DNA from: CAWVSB01 sp046710535
Lineage (GTDB): Bacteria; Pseudomonadota; Gammaproteobacteria; Pseudomonadales; CAWVSB01
Direction: 5' to 3'
Length of the DNA stretch: 64,000 bases
NCBI GenBank assembly: GCA_046710535.1
Contig: JBKEHH010000006.1
Location: 62,001 to 126,000, forward strand
A program made the translations under genes and the position numbers. Shown one piece after another: positions 43,863 through 53,274 of this stretch (the stretch's first letter is position 1; each line of letters begins with the position of its first letter). The notes below the pieces were generated by a model. It worked only from the letters and a program-made list of their open reading frames with translations, made no database searches and was not told where the DNA came from.

Positions 43863-45215
43863 GTGAAATATAAAAAACCGATCGTATCAAGCCTATTAGT
43901 TGCCTCATGTCTTGTTATATTGGCAGCTTATTTCTATGAGGATCAACGCCTTAACATCGTTATTATTATTGCTGATGACCTCGGGTGGAATGATGTCGGC
44001 GTCTACGGAAATACATTTGTAAGGACACCGAATATCGATGCTTTAGCCGCTCAAGGGTTGCGGTTTGATAATGCATTTTTGGCAACCGCTTCGTGCTCTG
44101 CTAGTCGCGCCAGTATTCTAACGGGCCGTTATCCTCACTCCAACGGATTAAAGCATCTTCATCAAGCTTTACCGGAGGAAGAAGTTACACTAGCTGAAAT
44201 ACTGCATGATGAAGGCTATTATACGGCGAGTGTTGGAAAGTGGCATATTGGTAAACATGCCAAAAAAGGTTTTGATTTTGTTTACGATGACGCAGGGAAA
44301 AATAGTGACAGTGGCAGCGAACAATGGTTACAGTCGCTGAAGAACAGGCCAAATAAACAGCCATTCTTTTTTTGGTTAGCATCAAGAGACCCTCATCGTC
44401 CATACCGAGATAGCGCCGACCTGCCAGAAAAATATTTGGCTGATGAGATCGTTGTTCCAGATCACCTTTATGACGGCCCCGCCACGCGTCAAGAGCTTGT
44501 TGGATATTATAGAGAAGTTTCTAGATTTGATTCCTACATAGGTTCTGTTATCGAAGAGCTGAATCGTCAGCAGGTATTATCTAATACCTTAGTAATAGTA
44601 ATGTCTGACAATGGGCGGCCCTTCGCTCGAGCAAAACCGCTGTTATATGATGATGGTATAAAAACTCCATTTATACTCTTCGGCCCCGATAGTGTTCTGT
44701 CTGCTGGTATTAGAAATCAGCTGATTAGCATGGTGGATTTAGTGCCAACCATTCTAGAGTTATTGAACATAGCTATACCGAAGAATGTACAAGGTATATC
44801 ATTTTTCTCAATGTTGAAAAATCCTGAAAAACTTACTCGAAAATTAGTTTACGCCGAACGAAATTGGCATGGTAGCAATGCCCATGAACGCGTCGTTCGA
44901 AGCCATGATTTTTTATATAAAGAAAATCAATTTCCACTTAGTGGCGATTGTTATAGTAATGGTTATAGTTCTACCTATCACTTCGCAGAACTAAAAAAAT
45001 CCTATAAGAATGGCATGCAGAAAAATTTAACTACATGTTTTGCAGATAAAAGAGCTGCTGTTGAACTTTTTGCTGTGGATGTTAATGGCGGGAAGTCGGC
45101 TAATTTGGCACAAGACCCACTCTATAAGGATGAGCTTAATCGCTTGAGTTCTGCACTTGAATACTGGCGTAGCAACACCAACGATACTGATTATGAACAT
45201 TATGAAAGACCATAA
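43863..45215 (+). CDS. Type I sulfatase (formylglycine-dependent)
   Basis: A 450-residue sulfatase with an N-terminal membrane anchor or signal segment (about 7-24). Metal-binding Asp38/Asp39 lie in IIIADDLGWNDVG. The modification motif C78-S-A-S-R82 followed by ASILTGRYP is the cysteine that becomes formylglycine. VGKWHIGKH is a further family motif. The N-terminal half resembles N-sulfoglucosamine/arylsulfatases; the substrate is probably a sulfated glycan. An anaerobic or FGE-type activator is not in the window. The gene is AT-rich beside its neighbours. Confidence 0.88.
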   Translation: MKYKKPIVSSLLVASCLVILAAYFYEDQRLNIVIIIADDLGWNDVGVYGNTFVRTPNIDALAAQGLRFDNAFLATASCSASRASILTGRYPHSNGLKHLHQALPEEEVTLAEILHDEGYYTASVGKWHIGKHAKKGFDFVYDDAGKNSDSGSEQWLQSLKNRPNKQPFFFWLASRDPHRPYRDSADLPEKYLADEIVVPDHLYDGPATRQELVGYYREVSRFDSYIGSVIEELNRQQVLSNTLVIVMSDNGRPFARAKPLLYDDGIKTPFILFGPDSVLSAGIRNQLISMVDLVPTILELLNIAIPKNVQGISFFSMLKNPEKLTRKLVYAERNWHGSNAHERVVRSHDFLYKENQFPLSGDCYSNGYSSTYHFAELKKSYKNGMQKNLTTCFADKRAAVELFAVDVNGGKSANLAQDPLYKDELNRLSSALEYWRSNTNDTDYEHYERP

Positions 45216-45235
45216 ATAGATGGCTGCGATATGTT

Positions 45236-46747
45236 TTACTGAGGAAGATTTTCAAGAATAAAATCTACCGCTAATCCTACTTCCTGTCTTGTACAGTCTG
45301 TGCAATTTCCTTTTGCAGGCATATTATTTATCCCCAAAATAGCATTGACTTTAAGATTAAAATTACCTTTTTCCAGACGGCTACGCCAGTCATCAATAAC
45401 ACCAAACTGTGGTGTGTCTAATATATCGTTGTTGTGACATGTTTGGCATGCAAGTCTATATATCTCTTCGCCACTGCGCTGTCCTACTACAACTTCTTCT
45501 TTGTCCAGATTTTTCTTTCGCCGCTTAAGTTGAAATAGATGGCCATTCTCTACCAGAATATATATAGAGCCATCCGATGCTGTTTTTATATCTCTTATGC
45601 GTCCATTCACCTCATTTAATATCGTGGACTCAGATATTATCTTCCCATCTACTAAATCTAGTTTGCTAATTGAGAGAGCTCTTAAAGAGCCAACTAACAA
45701 ATCACCATTCCATTCCGGGAACATATCTCCATAATAAATTTCAATAGGAGATATAGCTCTGGAGGGTAGGTAATAAAATAATGGCTGTGCGAGCCCTTTG
45801 TGTTCTGTGCCTATGCCCATCCTTTTATATGTATAGTTCATGCCATATGATATTTTTGGCCAGCCGTAATTAACTCCTGAGTTTATTATATTTACTTCAT
45901 CTCCTCCCATAGGGCCGTGTTCTGTTTCATAAATCAGCCCGCTTTTTGGATCTATCACCATTCCCTGTGGATTTCGCACCCCTGTTGCGAAAATTTCAGG
46001 AAGAACCATGCTGTTGTCGATATAGGGATTATCTTTTGGAATCGTTCCATCATCATTGATGCGTATGATTTTCCCGAGATAATCTAGAGGGTCTTGAGAT
46101 TTTTTCGCAAAAGATCTGTCCCCAACGCTTAATATTAATTTTCTATCTTGGTCAAATAATATTGCTCCACCAAAGTTTGATGATGACTCTGAATAAGGAA
46201 GCGCGGTAAATATCGTTTTTACATTCGTTATCGTTTTATCTTCTAATTTTGCGCGTGCTAGAACTAAGGCGTATTTTTCCTCTAGATCAGATTTAGCTAC
46301 ATAACTGAAATAAATTAACTGGTTCTGAGCAAATAAAGGATGTATTGCGACGTCTAATAAGCCTCGTTGACCTTGACCGAAGGCTACCGGCGGTACTCCA
46401 GCTAATTCGACAAGGTGGTTAGTCTGAATATCTAATGTTTTCAGTTTCCCTTTAAATTCAGTTATCAATAATTTGTTGTCACTAATAAACTCCATTGCCC
46501 AAGGTCGATCTAAATTTTGATTGATAAGTGTAAGTTCTGCTTCTCTTATATTAATAGCAGCAAGAGAGACTAGTGAGCCACAATACGGTTTTGGTTGGCC
46601 CGGCAAGCGATCTTTTTCATCCATACACCATGGTCCCAATGCAGGAGCGGGATCTTTTTTAATCTTATCCAGAGTGTTATCACTGCATGCGGTCAACACG
46701 GAAAAGAGGGATATAAAGGCGATAACCGTAGTTACTTTTATTGTCAT
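45236..46747 (-). CDS. PQQ-type sugar dehydrogenase with C-terminal cytochrome c domain, lipoprotein
   Basis: A 503-residue predicted lipoprotein: the start at 46747 gives a signal ending in lipobox LTAC. The middle is a six-bladed glucose/sorbosone dehydrogenase domain with PWAMEFISDNKLLITEFKGK, GQGQRGLLDVAIHP and TEHGPMGGDEVNI. A C-terminal c5-like cytochrome has C-x2-CH at 434-438 (CQTCH), a likely Met ligand in NNMPAKG, and two further Cys. It probably oxidises a sugar and passes electrons to the respiratory chain. An in-frame ATG at 46801 would bury the signal. Confidence 0.85.
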   Translation of the reverse strand: MTIKVTTVIAFISLFSVLTACSDNTLDKIKKDPAPALGPWCMDEKDRLPGQPKPYCGSLVSLAAINIREAELTLINQNLDRPWAMEFISDNKLLITEFKGKLKTLDIQTNHLVELAGVPPVAFGQGQRGLLDVAIHPLFAQNQLIYFSYVAKSDLEEKYALVLARAKLEDKTITNVKTIFTALPYSESSSNFGGAILFDQDRKLILSVGDRSFAKKSQDPLDYLGKIIRINDDGTIPKDNPYIDNSMVLPEIFATGVRNPQGMVIDPKSGLIYETEHGPMGGDEVNIINSGVNYGWPKISYGMNYTYKRMGIGTEHKGLAQPLFYYLPSRAISPIEIYYGDMFPEWNGDLLVGSLRALSISKLDLVDGKIISESTILNEVNGRIRDIKTASDGSIYILVENGHLFQLKRRKKNLDKEEVVVGQRSGEEIYRLACQTCHNNDILDTPQFGVIDDWRSRLEKGNFNLKVNAILGINNMPAKGNCTDCTRQEVGLAVDFILENLPQ

Positions 46748-47046
46748 GAGTATTAATTTTACTATTGCTGAATTTGTTGTAAAGAATATATTACTAATCA
46801 TCGGTTGTGTAATGAAAATTAGTAAGTGTCATCTTATAAGTATTAGCTCGTAGAGATAGCATCAATACTAGTGCTTTATAGAGTCGCTCAGGTCGATTTT
46901 TGTATTGTTGGTCTTGATCGAATAGTCAATCTAATGCTTGGATCATTAGGTTGTTGGTGGTTATATTTTTATTATTTAAGATCAAAGATAGTTGAATAAA
47001 TTAGCTTTAGTACTGGTGTTAGTGTAATTAAAACGCTAAAGTAAAC

Positions 47047-47065
47047 GATATTGATTCTCATTTAC
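47047..47065 (+). promoter_or_regulatory. Fur-box-like site upstream of feoA
   Basis: GATATTGATTCTCATTTAC matches the 19-base Fur consensus at 14 of 19 positions by hand count, 20 bases before the feoA ATG. Iron-dependent repression of feoAB is expected. The rest of the 337-base gap back to 46748 shows no gene or clear structure. Confidence 0.65.
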
Positions 47066-47084
47066 CTACACTGGCTGTTAGACA

Positions 47085-47309
47085 ATGACATTAGCTGAAT
47101 TACCCATAAGTTTTGCAGGGCTTATTATCGGCTTTACTAAGCAGGGCGAGACCTTGAGCAGACTCCATTCTATGGGGGTAATTCCTGGTGCCAAAGCGAT
47201 GGTGTTACGTTCGGCTCCTTTTGGCGACCCTATTCAAGTTAGAATTGATGGCGGCCTATTCAGTCTTCGCAAGCAGGATGCATTACAGATTGAAGTAGAG
47301 ACGATTTGA
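47085..47309 (+). CDS. feoA: Ferrous iron transport protein A
   Basis: A 74-residue SH3-like cytoplasmic protein starting MTLAELPISFAGLIIGF, with GVIPGAKAMVLRSAPFGDPI, the FeoA core. It assists FeoB in Fe2+ uptake. Its stop overlaps the TTG start of feoB. Confidence 0.95.
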   Translation: MTLAELPISFAGLIIGFTKQGETLSRLHSMGVIPGAKAMVLRSAPFGDPIQVRIDGGLFSLRKQDALQIEVETI

Positions 47310-49417
47310 GTAAGCTAACCTTTGCCTTAGCGGGCAATCCAAATTGCGGTAAAACAACTGTTTTTAATACCTTAACCGGTTCTCAGCAAAAAGTTGGCAA
47401 CTGGGCTGGTGTGACAGTTGAGAAAAAAACCGGCATTTTGCATTTTGAGCAACAAGATGTAGAGCTGATTGATTTGCCCGGTGTTTATTCTTTGACCGAG
47501 CAAGATCAGGGCATAGACGAGCAGATCGCTCGAAAATTTATTACTGACGAATCGCCCGATCTGATTATCAACGTTGTTGATGCCTCGAATTTAAATCGAC
47601 ATTTGATACTTACCCACGAATTGCTCGATTTCGGCTTGCCTACAATCATCGTATTAAACATGACTGATGTGGCAGAACGCCATGGCATTCATATTGATGT
47701 TGAAGAATTAGAGCGCCGCTTAGGTGTACCGATATTGTCAATGGTTGCTAGCCGCAACGTAGGCATTACCCAGCTAAAAGATAAGCTTGCTGAAATTGCC
47801 GGTGACCCCGAGCACGCCGTTCGCCCCAAAGAAGATTTACTGTGCGCGGAAGAGTCGTTAACCCATCGCTACCATTGGATTAACCAGCAAACCAATGGCG
47901 TTGTTATAATGGATTTAGGCCGCGATTCATTGACCGAAAAAATTGATCAGTTTGTGTTAAATCGTTGGCTAGGCGTGCCGATATTCCTATTCATGATGTA
48001 CCTAATGTTTTTGATCGCGATTAATTTGGGTGCTGTATTTATCGATTTTTTCGATATTTTATTAGGTGCTATATTCGTTGATGGTTTTGGCGATGTACTG
48101 CGCTTTATCGGCTTGCCTGATTGGCTTATTACTATCTTGGCCGACGGTATAGGCGGTGGCATACAATTGGTCGGCACCTTTATTCCGGTTATCGGTTTTT
48201 TATATTTATGTTTAAGCCTGCTGGAAGATTCAGGCTATATGGCTAGAGCCGCGTTTGTGGTCGATAGGCTAATGGCGATGATCGGTTTGCCGGGCAACTC
48301 ATTCGTTCCGCTAATCGTCGGCTTTGGCTGTAATGTGCCCTCGGTTATGGCGACTCGTACCTTGACCCGTGAGCAAGATCGACTGTTAACTATTTCAATG
48401 TCGCCGTTTATGTCATGTGGTGCACGGCTTACTGTTTATGCTTTATTTACCGCAGCATTCTTTTCTGAAAACAGCTCGATAGTCGTTTTTGCTTTGTACT
48501 TGTTTGGCATTGTGATGGCAGTCTTTACTGGTTGGCTATTTCGTAAGACTTTGTTTTCTGGTGAGTCGTCGCCGTCTTTTCAAGAAATGCCTACATATAA
48601 TATGCCAACGGTTAACAATGTGTTGATGACCACTTGGCATCGCCTATATGGTTTTGTGAAACGGGCGGGCGTAACTATTATTAAGGTAGTGACTGTTCTC
48701 ACGGTGATCAATTCCGCGGGCATCGATGGCACGTTTGGTAATCAAAATTCAAAAGACTCGGTGTTGAGTTATGTCGGTAAAACCTTAACGCCAATTTTAT
48801 ATCCCATCGGAATTCAGAAAGATAACTGGCCAGCTACGGTTGGTGTGTTTACTGGTATTTTTGCAAAAGAGGCGGTAGTAGGCACGCTAGATACCCTGTA
48901 CCAAGATATTGCTGGGGTAAACACTGATGAACAGACTTTGTCATTGATAGAGAGTGCACAAGAGGCTTTCACCTCAATTGGGGATAACGCCATGGGTTTA
49001 GCTGATGCGATTGGAGATCCATTGGGTTTGTCTTCAGTTAACGACTCTTTAGAAGACCAGGGCGTTTCTAATACCGGTTTAAACGCCATGCGTAATTTGT
49101 TTGGCAATAGCTATTCTGCGTTTTGTTATTTAGTGTTGATTTTGCTGTATACACCGTGCGTAGCGGTAATTGGTGCGATGAACCGTGAAGCTGGGCCAAT
49201 GTTTGCAAGCTTAGTGGTTGCTTGGTCAAGCTTCTTAGCCTACTGGGCGGCGAGCTGTTTATATCAAGTTGCTAATATTGTCAGTAATCCATCGTTTGCC
49301 TTGCCATGGTTAGCTGGTGCAATGGTATCGATGTATATTGCCGTGCTCGGTTTGCGGCGTTTAGGGCAGAGCGCGAGTTATCGCGATGACAATATCATTG
49401 CTAGTAGCATAGATTAA
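47306..49417 (+). CDS. feoB: Ferrous iron transporter B
   Basis: FeoB imports Fe2+ across the inner membrane. The 703-residue protein has an N-terminal GTPase with G1 GNPNCGKTT at 10-18, G3 LIDLPGVYSLT and G4 LNMTDVA. A helical linker and two Gate domains with many membrane segments follow. Gate motifs include GFGCNVPSVMATRTL and SPFMSCGARL, which carry conserved Cys. The TTG start at 47306 overlaps feoA. It is slightly shorter than E. coli FeoB. No FeoC was found. Confidence 0.96.
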   Translation: MSKLTFALAGNPNCGKTTVFNTLTGSQQKVGNWAGVTVEKKTGILHFEQQDVELIDLPGVYSLTEQDQGIDEQIARKFITDESPDLIINVVDASNLNRHLILTHELLDFGLPTIIVLNMTDVAERHGIHIDVEELERRLGVPILSMVASRNVGITQLKDKLAEIAGDPEHAVRPKEDLLCAEESLTHRYHWINQQTNGVVIMDLGRDSLTEKIDQFVLNRWLGVPIFLFMMYLMFLIAINLGAVFIDFFDILLGAIFVDGFGDVLRFIGLPDWLITILADGIGGGIQLVGTFIPVIGFLYLCLSLLEDSGYMARAAFVVDRLMAMIGLPGNSFVPLIVGFGCNVPSVMATRTLTREQDRLLTISMSPFMSCGARLTVYALFTAAFFSENSSIVVFALYLFGIVMAVFTGWLFRKTLFSGESSPSFQEMPTYNMPTVNNVLMTTWHRLYGFVKRAGVTIIKVVTVLTVINSAGIDGTFGNQNSKDSVLSYVGKTLTPILYPIGIQKDNWPATVGVFTGIFAKEAVVGTLDTLYQDIAGVNTDEQTLSLIESAQEAFTSIGDNAMGLADAIGDPLGLSSVNDSLEDQGVSNTGLNAMRNLFGNSYSAFCYLVLILLYTPCVAVIGAMNREAGPMFASLVVAWSSFLAYWAASCLYQVANIVSNPSFALPWLAGAMVSMYIAVLGLRRLGQSASYRDDNIIASSID

Positions 49418-49427
49418 TTTTTATTAG

Positions 49428-50951
49428 CTATTGCTCGTACTGTTGCTGTAAATATCGTTTATAGAGTTTGCCGTTTTCTAGTCTCGGTAGTTCTTTTATA
49501 AAATCTATACTGCGAGGCGTTTTAATTGCTGAAAGCTGTGCTAGAGTCCATTCTTTAATTCTACGTTCTAGGGCTTCTTCGTCGACGGGCCAAACGAGAG
49601 GCTGTATAACAGCTTTTACTTCTTGACCAAACTCTTCATTGTTAATGCCAAACACAGCAACATCGGCGACTTCTTCGTGCATGATCAGTTTGTTTTCAAC
49701 TTCTAACGGGTAAATATTTACACCGCCCGAAATGATCATAAAATCTTTTCTGTCAGACAAGTATAGAAAGCCATCCTTATCTAAATAACCTGTATCTCCC
49801 AAGGTTCCCCAGCCTTCGGGCGTTAGTGATTTAGCTGTTTTTTCTGGTGCATTGTAGTAACAAAACTTTTCGCTGGCGCCGACAAAGTATATGTCTCCTA
49901 TCTCACCTTGCGGTACCTCGTTACCGTCATCATCTAACAGCTTTAACTCGCTGTTTAGTGGATAGCCTACAGAACCCGGGTGTTCTAACCATTGTTGCGA
50001 GTTTAAGGCCGTAAATCCAATGCCTTCGGTGCCACCGTAGTATTCAAAAATTATCTCTCCCCACCAATCAATCATTTGGTGTTTGATTTCCTCTGGACAT
50101 GGAGCTGCGGCATGAATGGCGAGTTTATGAGAGCTAAGATCATATTGGTTGCGTACTTCTTCTGGTAAACGCAGCATCCGCACAAACATAATGGGCACCC
50201 ACTGGCTTTGAGTAACCTTGTATTGCTCTATTAACTGCAGGCAGCGTTCTGGATCAAACTTTTCCATGATGATGCAGGTGCCGCCGCCATACATTGTAAT
50301 GGTGTTGTAAGTTAGTGGGGCTGCGTGATAGAGCGGTGCAGGGGATAGATATATAGTTGAATCGTTAAATCCAAACGCTTGTCGTAGAATGTCCGCCGCA
50401 GGAATCATTTGGTCAATCTTTAGTCCACTCTGACTTGGCAGTATTCCTTTAGGATTGCCTGTTGTGCCAGATGAATAAAGCATCTGAACACCTCCAGTAT
50501 TGTTATCTGTAGGCTTATTGGGTTGTTTGTCGATTTCTTCTTCCCATGAAGTAAAGCCATCAATGCAGCCATTAACCATAAAACACTGCGCTATGTTTTT
50601 TAGCAGTGGGTGTATCGTAAGTGCAAGCGGCGCGAGCGCTTTTGAACTAATAAGCACCTTGGCGTGGCTGTCATTGATAATGTAAGCAATTTCTTCATCT
50701 CGCAGATGGGTACTTACTGCGGTATAAGCGAGGCCAGCTGCTTGGGCCGCCCAAACAATAGCCATAAAATGCAGATTGTTTTCCATATGAATGGCAATAT
50801 GATCACCAGTGTTCAAGCCCAAGCTTTGAAATAATTGCGCTCCTTGATTAGAAAGCTTATCTAGTTCGGCATAAGTTATAACGTCGCCGCTGCTGGCCAT
50901 AATGTAGGCCGCTTTATTGGGCGTGGTTTTAGCAAAGTGTCTTGGGTGCAT
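49428..50951 (-). CDS. Long-chain acyl-CoA ligase-like AMP-forming enzyme
   Basis: A 507-residue ANL-superfamily enzyme starting MHPRHFAKTTPNKAAYIMA. It has the AMP-binding MLYSSGTTGNPKG, the adenylation motif YYGGTEGIGFT, GDTGYLDKDGFLYLSDR, and the C-terminal catalytic Lys in LPRLENGKLYKRYL. Family members activate fatty, aromatic or steroid side-chain acids as CoA esters; the exact acid is not readable. The ATG at 50951 is preferred over 51011 because it gives the family's usual MHP start. Confidence 0.88.
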   Translation of the reverse strand: MHPRHFAKTTPNKAAYIMASSGDVITYAELDKLSNQGAQLFQSLGLNTGDHIAIHMENNLHFMAIVWAAQAAGLAYTAVSTHLRDEEIAYIINDSHAKVLISSKALAPLALTIHPLLKNIAQCFMVNGCIDGFTSWEEEIDKQPNKPTDNNTGGVQMLYSSGTTGNPKGILPSQSGLKIDQMIPAADILRQAFGFNDSTIYLSPAPLYHAAPLTYNTITMYGGGTCIIMEKFDPERCLQLIEQYKVTQSQWVPIMFVRMLRLPEEVRNQYDLSSHKLAIHAAAPCPEEIKHQMIDWWGEIIFEYYGGTEGIGFTALNSQQWLEHPGSVGYPLNSELKLLDDDGNEVPQGEIGDIYFVGASEKFCYYNAPEKTAKSLTPEGWGTLGDTGYLDKDGFLYLSDRKDFMIISGGVNIYPLEVENKLIMHEEVADVAVFGINNEEFGQEVKAVIQPLVWPVDEEALERRIKEWTLAQLSAIKTPRSIDFIKELPRLENGKLYKRYLQQQYEQ

Positions 50952-51047
50952 TTTTTTATCCAAGTATTTTTTAGCCAGTGTACAATATTTCCTCACATGT
51001 AATTGCAGCATATTTTTTCTTATGTCATCACTGAAGGTTAAATCACA

Positions 51048-51812
51048 TTGGAGTTGTTCGGTTTTAGCGTCGAAATTTTAGGTTTTCTATTTTTAGTAGG
51101 AATCTTTGCTGGTTTTATTGATACCTTGGCTGGTGGTGGTGGGCTAATTACCTTGCCTGCACTAGTGATGAGCGGCCTGCCACCGCTAGCCGCGTTAGGG
51201 ACTAATAAATTGCAAGGCTCGGTAGGTACCGCAATGGCTACCTTGATGATGTTGCGCAAAAAACGCATTGTACTTTCTCAAGTTAAGACATTAATGCTGG
51301 CTGCTTTTATCGGCTCAGCTTTGGGTGCCATTGCTGTTCAGTTTATTAATCCCAACGCTTTGTCTTTTGTTATCCCCGCCGTACTGATTATTATCGTGAT
51401 TTATTTTTTACTTGCGCCAGTGGCATATACCGCGGGCAAAGAAAAACTTTCAGCGCGCTTGTATCAATGCATAGTTGTGCCAGTCATTGGTTGGTATGAC
51501 GGTATGTTTGGTCCTGGCACGGGATCATTTTTTGGCTTAGCGGGTGTGTCATTGCGCGGGCAGAGTTTAATCGATTCCACAGCAGTCGCTAAGTCATTAA
51601 ATTTTTCTACTAATGTGGCATCATTAGTTGTGTTTATGTTTGCCGGAAAAGTTATCTGGGTGGTTGGTTTTGCGATGATGGCAGGGCAGGCCATTGGCGC
51701 TTGGCTAGGCTCACATTATTTAGTCAGTATTAATCCAAAATACTTACGGGTAATAGTAGTTGTTATGTGTTTGGCTATGTTGGCTAGATATGTAGCAACA
51801 GAGATCTTATAA
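51048..51812 (+). CDS. TSUP/TauE-SafE family membrane transporter
   Basis: A 254-residue membrane protein with about seven or eight helices. It shows the TSUP repeats GFIDTLAGGGGLITLPAL and GWYDGMFGPGTGSFFGLAG and the link GTNKLQGSVGTAMAT. Relatives export sulfite, sulfoacetate or other organic sulfur anions, but the substrate here is unknown. The start is TTG 51048 with AAGG upstream. It is divergent from the acyl-CoA ligase and converges with xseA. Confidence 0.9.
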   Translation: MELFGFSVEILGFLFLVGIFAGFIDTLAGGGGLITLPALVMSGLPPLAALGTNKLQGSVGTAMATLMMLRKKRIVLSQVKTLMLAAFIGSALGAIAVQFINPNALSFVIPAVLIIIVIYFLLAPVAYTAGKEKLSARLYQCIVVPVIGWYDGMFGPGTGSFFGLAGVSLRGQSLIDSTAVAKSLNFSTNVASLVVFMFAGKVIWVVGFAMMAGQAIGAWLGSHYLVSINPKYLRVIVVVMCLAMLARYVATEIL

Positions 51813-51815
51813 GGT

Positions 51816-53201
51816 TTATTGGTTTGTACTGGTCACTTTGGCGTTGATTATTCCGTCAGCCAGCTGTACGTCAATATCCTCACCTTGTTTTGTTTGCCTG
51901 ACAGACGTGACGATTTCCCCCTCATTAGTTTTAGTAATAGAGTAGCCCCTTGCAAGCGTAGCTAATGGACTAACTGCATTAAGCTGTGCGGCGTTTATTT
52001 TTAGCTTGTTTTGTTGCTTCACTATATTTTGTTGTGACGCTAGTTTCAGTCTGTAATGTAGGTCGCTAATTTTTCCGGCAAGGTTGATTATATTTTTTTG
52101 TGGCCGAGCTTGGTCCAAGCTATGTTGCAGATAAATAAGTTTTGATTGGTACTTATTAAGCTGATGTTTCATTTGGCGCTGTAAAGCTATTTCAATCTCA
52201 TCAAGACGCTGGTACTGCTCAGTAATTTTTTGCCCCGGATGGGTTAAATCTTTTACCACATTATCTAAGTGCAGCTGTTGATAATTTAACCTGTTGTTAA
52301 TTGCACTTTGCAGTCGCAGTACTTTTTGCGCTAAGGCCTGTTTTGACTCTTTACTATCCACGCTTAGAAGTTCCGCTGCAGCAGATGGCGTCGGCGCTCT
52401 GACATCGGCGACAAAGTCACTAATAGCAAAGTCTACTTCGTGACCAACGGCGCTAACTACCGGCAATTCACTGTTGAATATAGCCTGTGCAACCGCTTCG
52501 CTATTAAACGCCCATAAGTCCTCTAACGAGCCACCACCGCGACCAACTATCAGAGCCTCGATTGGTGGTTCGAGCTCACTAGCGTAATGATTAGCACATT
52601 CGATGGCATCAGCTATTTGTGCCGGTGCTTCGCTGCCTTGCACTAAACAAGGGAAAATGGTGATCTGAGTACTTGGGCTGCGACGTTTTAAGACAGTTAT
52701 AATGTCATGCAGCGCGGCGGCATTAGTCGATGTAACAATACCTATATGTGCGGCGGCATTGGGTATTGCTTGTTTGTGTTCGGCACTGAACCAGCCTCGC
52801 CCTGCAAGCTCAGTCTTTAATTGCTCAAAGGCTCTTTGTAATGCCCCTTGGCCGCTTTCGACTATGTTTTCAACAATAAGCTGATAATCGCCTCTAGCTT
52901 CGTAAATACTGAGCTTAGCTCGCGCGATCACTTGCATGCCGGTCTCTGGCATAAAGCGTAGAGTTTGATTGCGGTTTTTAAACATAGCGCAGCGCACACT
53001 GGCATTGGTGTCTTTTAGGGTGAAGTAAACATGACCAGATGATGGTTTGCTTAAATTAGATATCTCACCTTCAACCCAAACGGTTTTAAAGTTAGTTTCT
53101 AGCAATTGACGGGCGCGCTTGTTCAGCTGGCCAACTGACATTACGTCGCGATTAGCCAACGAGGCTAGGCCGTCTGCTGATAAAGGTGCTTTGTATTGCA
53201 T
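51816..53201 (-). CDS. xseA: Exodeoxyribonuclease VII large subunit
   Basis: XseA (461 residues) is the catalytic subunit of exonuclease VII, which degrades single-stranded DNA. An N-terminal OB-fold contains VWVEGEISNLSKPSSGHVYF, TLKD and MQVIARAKLSIYEARGDYQL. The core has GIVTSTNAAALHDI, GRGGGSLEDLWAFN and SAVGHEVDFAISDFVAD, followed by coiled coils at about 290-410. It is divergent from guaB, the usual arrangement. The small subunit xseB is not in the window. Confidence 0.97.
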   Translation of the reverse strand: MQYKAPLSADGLASLANRDVMSVGQLNKRARQLLETNFKTVWVEGEISNLSKPSSGHVYFTLKDTNASVRCAMFKNRNQTLRFMPETGMQVIARAKLSIYEARGDYQLIVENIVESGQGALQRAFEQLKTELAGRGWFSAEHKQAIPNAAAHIGIVTSTNAAALHDIITVLKRRSPSTQITIFPCLVQGSEAPAQIADAIECANHYASELEPPIEALIVGRGGGSLEDLWAFNSEAVAQAIFNSELPVVSAVGHEVDFAISDFVADVRAPTPSAAAELLSVDSKESKQALAQKVLRLQSAINNRLNYQQLHLDNVVKDLTHPGQKITEQYQRLDEIEIALQRQMKHQLNKYQSKLIYLQHSLDQARPQKNIINLAGKISDLHYRLKLASQQNIVKQQNKLKINAAQLNAVSPLATLARGYSITKTNEGEIVTSVRQTKQGEDIDVQLADGIINAKVTSTNQ

Positions 53202-53231
53202 CTATTGCTTACTCTTAGCTAATTATTAACG

Positions 53232-53237
53232 TATAAT
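53232..53237 (+). promoter_or_regulatory. Candidate -10 box for guaB
   Basis: TATAAT occurs 38 bases before the guaB ATG. A convincing -35 hexamer at the usual distance was not found, so this is a partial promoter assignment. Confidence 0.5.
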
Positions 53238-53274
53238 TGCGTGCTTCATTTTTTCGCACTCTATAGGCAGATAT

